DNA of 10,020 nucleotides from Alphaproteobacteria bacterium (lineage in GTDB: Bacteria > Pseudomonadota > Alphaproteobacteria > JAEULC01), in the NCBI GenBank assembly GCA_020851015.1, contig JADZDN010000015.1:1-10020 (forward strand). Reading direction: 5' to 3'. The notes beneath the pieces are model-generated. The model did no database searches. It was not told the origin of the DNA and was given only the letters and a program-made list of their open reading frames with translations. Below, in pieces: positions 6,226-10,020 of this stretch; position 1 is the first letter of the stretch, and each line of letters starts with the position of its first letter. Position numbers and translations under genes: made by a program.

Positions 6226-6948
6226 TCAGGCCTCGAGCGCCGCGATCGCGGCCCTGAGCTCGATCCGCCCGTCATAGAGCGCCCGGCCGCAGATCACCCC
6301 GTCGAGCTCCGGCGCCACGCGGCGCAGCGCCAGCAGGTCGTCCAGCGACGACACGCCGCCCGAGGCGATCACCGGCATTTTCGCCGTGCGCGACAGCGCC
6401 GCCGTCGCCGCCACGTTCGGCCCCTGCATCGCCCCGTCGCGGTCGATGTCGGTATAGATCAGCGCCGCCACCCCGGCATCGGCGAAGCGCGCCGCCAGGT
6501 CGTCCACCGTCGTATCGCTGGTCTCGGTCCAGCCGTTGACCGCGACTTTTCCTTCGCGCGCATCGACGCCCACGGCGATCTTGTCCGGAAATTTGCGGCA
6601 GGAGCGGCGCACCAGATCGGGATCTTTCAGCGCCGCCGTGCCCAGCACCACCCGCGCCACGCCGCGCGCAAGCCAAGCCTCGACGCCCGCGTCGTCGCGG
6701 ATACCGCCGCCCAACTGCACCGGCACGTTCACGGCCGCGAGGATCGCCGCGACCGCCGGCGCGTTCGCCGCCTTGCCCGCGACCGCCCCGTCCAGGTCGA
6801 CGACATGGACCCAGGCGCAGCCCGCCCCGGCGAACTGCCGGGCCTGGCCAGCGGGATCGGTGTTGAACACGGTCGCCTGGTCCATGGCGCCGCGCAGCAG
6901 GCGCACGCACTGCCCGCCCTTCAAGTCGATCGCGGGATAGAGGATCAC
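6226..6948 (-). CDS. hisA: ProFAR isomerase (phosphoribosylformimino-AICAR ribonucleotide isomerase)
   Basis: HisA isomerises ProFAR to PRFAR, the substrate of HisH-HisF. The 240-residue (beta/alpha)8 barrel starts [16 protein letters not shown] with catalytic Asp8. Asp129 in [16 protein letters not shown] and Thr166 in [10 protein letters not shown] align with the second acid and the threonine of characterised HisA proteins. Phosphate loops QLGGGIRD and VIASGGVSS are present. The start codon is GTG at 6948, and no ATG is available nearby in frame. The only good Shine-Dalgarno candidate (ACGAGG, 9 bases before GTG) lies inside a stem of the 6949-7030 repeat, so initiation may be weak or regulated. 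The gene comes 82 bp after hisH, the widest gap in the operon, and 1 bp before hisF. Confidence 0.96.
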   Translation of the reverse strand: MILYPAIDLKGGQCVRLLRGAMDQATVFNTDPAGQARQFAGAGCAWVHVVDLDGAVAGKAANAPAVAAILAAVNVPVQLGGGIRDDAGVEAWLARGVARVVLGTAALKDPDLVRRSCRKFPDKIAVGVDAREGKVAVNGWTETSDTTVDDLAARFADAGVAALIYTDIDRDGAMQGPNVAATAALSRTAKMPVIASGGVSSLDDLLALRRVAPELDGVICGRALYDGRIELRAAIAALEA

Positions 6949-7030
6949 GGACGAGGACCTCGTATTTCGACAAGCTCAATATGAGGTCCTCGTCCTGAGC
7001 TTGTCGAAGGACGAGGCGGCTCCGCCGCCT
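6949..7030 (-). repeat. Palindromic repeat between hisH and hisA, covering the hisA RBS
   Basis: Arms 6949-6965 and 6979-6995 are inverted copies (16 of 17 positions) around the 13-base loop 6966-6978. A second stem pairs CCTCGTCC (6988-6995) with GGACGAGG (7009-7016). The two loops, 6966-6978 and 6996-7008, are perfectly complementary to each other. A third mini-hairpin, AGGCGGC-TCC-GCCGCCT (7014-7030), ends one base before the hisH stop codon. The core TCGAAGGACGAGG (7004-7016) nearly equals TCGAAGGATGAGG in the block at 4589-4636, so both belong to one dispersed family. Confidence 0.8.
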
Positions 7031-7669
7031 TCATGGCCGCCAGGCCAGGAAGTTCGCGATCAGGCGCAGGCCCGCCGCCTGGCTCTTCTCGGGATGGAAC
7101 TGCGTGCCGGCCATGTTGGCGCGGCGCACCGCCGCGGTGATCGGCCCGCCATACTCGGCGGTCGCCGCCACGTCCCCGGCATCGCGCGCGCAAAGCGCGT
7201 AGGAATGCACGAAATACATCGGCTCGCCGGGCGCCAGGCCGGCGAACAGCGCCTCGCCCGGCCGCGCCTGCACGTCGTTCCAGCCCATATGCGGCACCTT
7301 GAGCCCGGCTTTGGGCTCGATCGCCCGTACCTCGCCCGCGATCCAGCCCAGGCCCTTGTGCGTGCCGAACTCGACCCCCCGCTCGGCCATCAGCTGCATG
7401 CCGACGCAGATGCCGAGGAAGGGCCGCGCGTTTCGATGCACCGCCTCCTCCAGCGCCTCGTGTATGCCCGCCACCGCCATCAGCCCGTTCATGCAATCGG
7501 CGAAGGCGCCCACGCCAGGCAGCACGATGCGATCGGCGCGCCGGACCTCGTGCGGGTCGGCCGTCACCGCGATGCGCGCCGGCGTGCCGGCGGCCGCGCG
7601 CTCGAACGCCTTGGCGGCCGAGCGCAGATTGCCCGACCCGTAGTCGACGATCGCGACGGTCTCGGCCAA
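7031..7669 (-). CDS. hisH: Imidazole glycerol phosphate synthase, glutamine amidotransferase subunit
   Basis: HisH hydrolyses glutamine and channels ammonia to HisF. The 212-residue class I amidotransferase has the complete triad, with Cys88 in [11 protein letters not shown], and His192 and Glu194 in TQFHPEKSQ. The N-terminus [13 protein letters not shown] and the oxyanion-region motif PGVGAF (51-56) are characteristic. Its ATG at 7669 lies 9 bp after the DUF2628 stop, and the end of that gene (GGAAGATC on the opposite strand's complement region) leaves little leader, consistent with coupling. The stop codon directly abuts the inserted repeat element, which separates it from hisA. The protein length is normal, so the repeat has not visibly truncated it. 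Confidence 0.97.
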   Translation of the reverse strand: MAETVAIVDYGSGNLRSAAKAFERAAAGTPARIAVTADPHEVRRADRIVLPGVGAFADCMNGLMAVAGIHEALEEAVHRNARPFLGICVGMQLMAERGVEFGTHKGLGWIAGEVRAIEPKAGLKVPHMGWNDVQARPGEALFAGLAPGEPMYFVHSYALCARDAGDVAATAEYGGPITAAVRRANMAGTQFHPEKSQAAGLRLIANFLAWRP

Positions 7670-7678
7670 GGCGGAAGA

Positions 7679-8059
7679 TCAGTGCGCGCCGATGGCGGCG
7701 CGATCGATGAAGCGCCGCGCCGCCGTGTCCGGGTCGGGACCGCCGACCACGCCGGCCTCGCGCAGGCCACGGCGCGCGAGCCGGCGGCGGCGAAGCTCGT
7801 TGGCCTCGGCGGCGAACAGCACCATTCCCGCCAATTCGATCACGCCCAGCACGTCGGCCGCGCCCGGCCAGGCGGCCTCGATCAGGCCGAGGCACGCGGC
7901 GACGGCGATCCAGCCCGCCGCCCACGACCACAGGCCATGCCAGGCCGCCCAGAACGGCCCGACGAACAGCGCCGGCCAGCAGAAGCCTTCTTTCACAAGC
8001 ACGGCATCGGCCGCCGCGCCGTGGGCCGGCACATGCACGGTGTAGAGGCGCATGCGCAT
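7679..8059 (-). CDS. DUF2628 small membrane protein within the his operon
   Basis: This 126-residue protein resembles DUF2628. After a short N-terminus (MRMRLYTVHVPAHG), a hydrophobic, tryptophan-rich region at ~25-60 (FCWPALFVGPFWAAWHGLWS) and another at ~65-86 (AADVLGVIELAGMVLFAAEA) suggest two to three inner-membrane helices. A basic segment RRRRLARRG follows, then a polar tail ending AARRFIDRAAIGAH. The start may be the ATG at 8059 or the one at 8053. Only 3 bp separate it from the hisB stop. A DUF2628 gene between hisB and hisH is a recurring arrangement in alphaproteobacteria, from memory. No enzymatic motif is visible and the function is unknown. A structural or transport role linked to histidine synthesis would be speculation. 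Confidence 0.85.
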   Translation of the reverse strand: MRMRLYTVHVPAHGAAADAVLVKEGFCWPALFVGPFWAAWHGLWSWAAGWIAVAACLGLIEAAWPGAADVLGVIELAGMVLFAAEANELRRRRLARRGLREAGVVGGPDPDTAARRFIDRAAIGAH

Positions 8060-8062
8060 CGC

Positions 8063-8656
8063 CTAGAGCACGCCCTTGGTCGAGGGCACCGCGCCGGCCT
8101 GGCGCGGGTCCGGCTCGATCGCCTGGCGCAGCGCGCGCGCCAGGCCCTTGAAGCAGCTCTCGACGATGTGGTGGTTGTTCTCGCCGTAGAGATTCTCGAC
8201 ATGCAGCGTGATGCCGGCGGCCTGGGCGAAGGCCTGGAACCATTCCTTGAACAGCTCGGTGTCCATCTCGCCGAGCTTCGGCTTGGTGAACATCACCTTC
8301 CAGATCAGGTCGGGCCGGTTGGACACGTCGAGCGCGACCCGGGTCAGCGTCTCGTCCATCGGGATCATCGCCTCGCCAAAGCGCCTTATGCCCAGGCGCT
8401 CGCCCATGGCCTTGGCGACGGCCTGGCCGATCACGATGCCGGTGTCCTCGGGGGTGTGGTGGAAGTCGATGTGCAGGTCGCCCTTGGCCGCGACCTCCAG
8501 GTCGATCAGGCTGTGGCGCGAGAGCTGCTCGAGCATGTGGTCGAGGAAGCCGATGCCGGTCTTGACCGCGTATTTCCCCGTGCCGTCGAGGTTCACGGCG
8601 GCGGCGATCGTGGTCTCCTTGGTGCTGCGCTCGACGCGCGCCTGTCTGGCGGCCAT
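8063..8656 (-). CDS. hisB: Imidazoleglycerol-phosphate dehydratase
   Basis: HisB dehydrates imidazole glycerol phosphate to imidazole acetol phosphate, the step after HisH-HisF. The 197-residue monofunctional form lacks the histidinol-phosphatase domain fused in enterobacteria. Metal-binding motifs are intact: [15 protein letters not shown] in the first half and [19 protein letters not shown] in the second, with [15 protein letters not shown] near residue 50. The C-terminus PSTKGVL is canonical. The ATG at 8656 is preferred to one at 8695, because AAGGAG lies 9 bases before it and it gives the standard length. It is the first gene of the visible operon. hisG, hisD, hisC and hisI are not in the window. 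Transcription would start in the 8657-8775 gap, divergently from the protease gene. Confidence 0.97.
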   Translation of the reverse strand: MAARQARVERSTKETTIAAAVNLDGTGKYAVKTGIGFLDHMLEQLSRHSLIDLEVAAKGDLHIDFHHTPEDTGIVIGQAVAKAMGERLGIRRFGEAMIPMDETLTRVALDVSNRPDLIWKVMFTKPKLGEMDTELFKEWFQAFAQAAGITLHVENLYGENNHHIVESCFKGLARALRQAIEPDPRQAGAVPSTKGVL

Positions 8657-8775
8657 TTCCCGCACTCCTTCCGGTGCCGCTTCTAGCAGGAACATGCCAC
8701 GGCGGACAGGGGGGTTGGCGCGGTGGTGCGGACCGGATAAAATTCACCTTAAGAATAGATATTGCGTCTGGCAGT
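8657..8775. promoter_or_regulatory. Divergent intergenic region between hisB and the S1C protease gene
   Basis: This ~119-bp gap must hold the promoter for the his operon, and probably that of the protease gene. A distinctly AT-rich patch at 8736-8765 (GATAAAATTCACC then TTAAGAATAGATATTG) stands out in GC-rich surroundings and is the likely promoter core. I could not assign paired -35/-10 boxes with confidence on either strand. No his leader peptide with a histidine run and no T-box-like structure was seen. Confidence 0.4.
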
Positions 8776-9872
8776 GTGGGGGCTCGAGATGGGGCGTATC
8801 CGTGGCCACGCCGGTCGAGCGGCGCGGCCGTTGTTCTGCTGGCACTCATTTTGGGCGGCTGCGTTGACAGCGACCCGCCCAAGCCCGTCGTCCAGGCGCC
8901 ACCCGCCCCTGATCCGACGCTGCAGCCGGTCGATCTAACGATCAATCGCTTCAACATACGCCACGGCGACAAGATCGTCGCATCGATCAGCGCCCAGATT
9001 TGCCGCTTGAGCCGGGGCGATAGCGGCACCACGACCCTGGCGATCGATTGGGAGGTCCAGTCAATCTTGGAAGACAAGGTGGTCTATCGTACGCGCACGA
9101 CCGGCATCAACAAGACAAGAGAATTGGACGCGCAGAAGAACGCCGTCGGCATGTTCATCATCGCGGCGTGGCGCGATGCGGCGGCGAAGCTTGTCGCCGA
9201 CTCCGGCTTCCGCCAGGCAATTGCCCGCAAGCCCGAGACAACTACGGCCGCCGCCTCGGCACCGGTAGCGGCCGAGCCGCTGAACCTGCCGGCCAGGGCC
9301 GGGCTTTCAGGCCCCTTGTCCGCCAACATCGAAGCCGTGCGGCGCGCCGCGGTGACGATCGACCTGGGCCGCGGCCACGGGTCGGGCTTCTTCCTCACCG
9401 ACGACGGCTGGGTGCTGACCAACGCGCATGTCGCGCGCGGCAGCCAGACGGTCAAGGTGATCCTGGCCGACGGGCGAACGATGTTCGGCCAGGTCATGCG
9501 CGTGCACGACGCGCGCGACGTGGCGCTGGTGAAGGTCGACGGCTCCCGCTTCCCCGCCCTGCCGCTCCGCGCGGCACCGGTCGGGCTGACCGAGGAGGTC
9601 TATGCGATCGGCACGCGATCGACAAGAAGCTGAGCGGCACGGTGACGCGCGGCATCGTCAGCCAGGTGCGCACCAACCGGCGCAACATGACGGACATCCA
9701 GGCCGATGTCGCGATCCTGCCCGGCAGCAGCGGCGGTCCCCTCGTGGACGGGTCCGGCAACGTGGTCGGGGTGTCCTATGCGGGGATTGGCGAGCTCAAC
9801 GCCGGCGTCAATTTCTTCATCCCGATCCAGGATGCGCTGGCCAAGCTGAACGTCACGCTCGGCGGGGCCTGA
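8776..9872 (+). pseudogene. Trypsin-like (S1C/DegP-type) serine protease lipoprotein, frameshifted
   Basis: Two overlapping frames encode one protease. The first frame, from GTG 8776, has a lipoprotein signal ending VVLLALILGG-Cys29. Residues ~40-150 form an unrecognised domain, followed by an Ala/Pro linker and the protease N-lobe with His218 (LTNAHVARG) and Asp248 (ARDVALVKV). It stops at 9631. The second frame resumes at about 9618 with IDKKLSGTVTRGIVSQ and supplies Ser319 (GSSGGPLVDGSG), ending at 9872. Reading ACGC-GATCGAC as ACGCCGATCGAC, one extra C at about 9616, restores GT-P-IDKK and a 365-residue protein with a complete triad. No slippery sequence suggests programmed shifting, so this is a pseudogene or a sequencing error. 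The start is uncertain: GTG gives a sensible signal peptide but no clear RBS, and an ATG at 8674 overlaps hisB's leader. Val at +2 does not signal inner-membrane retention. No PDZ domain is present. Confidence 0.8.
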
Positions 9873-9895
9873 CCGCGCCCGCGGCGACAGCCACC

Positions 9896-9923
9896 CTTGA
9901 CCTGCGGGCGAAACTGCCCAGAT
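9896..9923 (+). promoter_or_regulatory. Candidate RpoH (sigma-32) heat-shock promoter for hslV
   Basis: CTTGACC (9896-9902), a 14-base spacer and CCCAGAT (9917-9923) resemble the RpoH consensus CTTGAAA-N13-17-CCCATNT. The first box matches 5 of 7 positions and the second 5 of 6 specified ones. It sits 46 bases before the hslV start, and hslVU is a classic heat-shock operon. The same bases fit a housekeeping sigma-70 promoter poorly. Confidence 0.5.
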
Positions 9924-9963
9924 TCCCTGGGCTGTACCTCCTGAAGCGCCGCCCCAGGGAATC
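9921..9963 (+). promoter_or_regulatory. 11-bp inverted repeat ahead of hslV, covering its RBS
   Basis: GATTCCCTGGG (9921-9931) and CCCAGGGAATC (9953-9963) are perfect inverted copies around a 21-base loop. The right arm contains AGGGA (9956-9960), the likely hslV Shine-Dalgarno sequence, 9 bases before ATG 9970. The left arm overlaps the -10 box and expected start site of the RpoH-like promoter. No U-run follows, so a terminator for the protease gene is less likely. Confidence 0.55.
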
Positions 9964-9969
9964 CCGCAG

Positions 9970-10020
9970 ATGAGCGAACGCGCGCCGCCGGCGATGCACG
10001 GCACCACCATCCTTTCCGTC
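9970..10020 (+). CDS. hslV: ATP-dependent protease proteolytic subunit HslV, first 17 codons (cut by window edge)
   Basis: The frame from ATG 9970 reads MSERAPPAMHGTTILSV to the window edge. In HslV (ClpQ), a short propeptide is removed to expose an N-terminal threonine nucleophile, and alphaproteobacterial members start with a comparable ...HGTTILSVRK segment. Here cleavage after Gly11 would expose Thr12, the catalytic residue. HslV forms a double hexamer capped by the HslU ATPase, whose gene would be expected just downstream. Linkage of hslVU to hisB and the his genes is familiar in alphaproteobacteria, which supports the call. Only 17 residues are visible, so the identification depends on that motif and on context. 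AGGGA at 9956 supports the start. Confidence 0.8.
   Translation, partial: MSERAPPAMHGTTILSV

Noticed and set aside
5013..6257. Long plus-strand open frame opposite hisE and hisF
   Set aside because: It is the antisense shadow of well-supported his genes in GC-rich DNA, and its Arg/Ala/His-rich translation has no domain.
7001..8686. Long plus-strand open frame opposite hisH, the DUF2628 gene and hisB
   Set aside because: It is a shadow of three genes with intact family motifs on the minus strand.
8657..8775. Histidine leader peptide/attenuator or T-box before hisB
   Set aside because: No short frame with consecutive histidine codons and no terminator-antiterminator arrangement was found.
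6945..9077. 710-codon minus-strand open frame across hisB to hisH
   Set aside because: It is out of frame with three recognised genes, and its composition is Arg/Ala/Gly-rich noise.
9601..9633. Programmed ribosomal frameshift in the protease gene
   Set aside because: I see no slippery heptamer or downstream structure, and a simple missing C explains the break.
1..10020. tRNA, rRNA, insertion sequence or prophage genes
   Set aside because: No cloverleaf, conserved rRNA segment, transposase or integrase sequence was recognised on either strand.

Overview
The window is GC-rich chromosomal DNA from an alphaproteobacterium. The gene content fits Rhodospirillales or Hyphomicrobiales-like bacteria, but the genus cannot be read from the sequence. 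The pointers are the cluster hisB-(DUF2628 gene)-hisH-hisA-hisF-hisE beside hslV, a dimethylglycine/sarcosine-dehydrogenase-like flavoprotein, and dispersed hairpin repeats with the core TCGAAGGAYGAGG.

Left part (1-3482). A truncated MFS transporter gene runs leftwards off the edge (1-104). It diverges from a NimR-like AraC regulator gene (165-959) across 60 bp holding a perfect 7+7 bp dyad. Next comes an 815-residue FAD-dependent oxidoreductase with a C-terminal GcvT-type folate module (1035-3482).

Middle (3483-4640). A two-gene cassette with ATGA overlap encodes a DUF433 protein and a DUF5615 PIN-like protein, a predicted antitoxin and toxin. It meets tail-to-tail a small cysteine-rich DUF1272 gene on the minus strand. 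A ~200 bp block of tandem and inverted hairpin repeats (4434-4636) separates this from the histidine operon.

Histidine operon (4646-8656, minus strand). The order of transcription is hisB, DUF2628 membrane protein, hisH, hisA, hisF, hisE, HIT-family hydrolase. The genes are nearly contiguous. HisH and HisF form the imidazole glycerol phosphate synthase, HisA supplies its substrate, HisB works after it, and HisE acts at the second step of the pathway. Two interruptions stand out. A repeat element between hisH and hisA folds over the hisA ribosome-binding site, and a perfect 9-bp hairpin spans the hisF stop codon.

Right part (8657-10020). Divergent from hisB is a trypsin-like (S1C) lipoprotein protease gene broken by an apparent 1-base deletion near 9616. 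The first 17 codons of hslV follow. They are preceded by a candidate RpoH heat-shock promoter and an 11-bp inverted repeat that covers the hslV ribosome-binding site.

Most of the window is ordinary metabolism. I see no clear new multi-gene system. The most unusual signals are the structured repeat family with compensatory stem changes, its placement over the hisA start, the promoter/hairpin overlap ahead of hslV, and the frameshifted protease.
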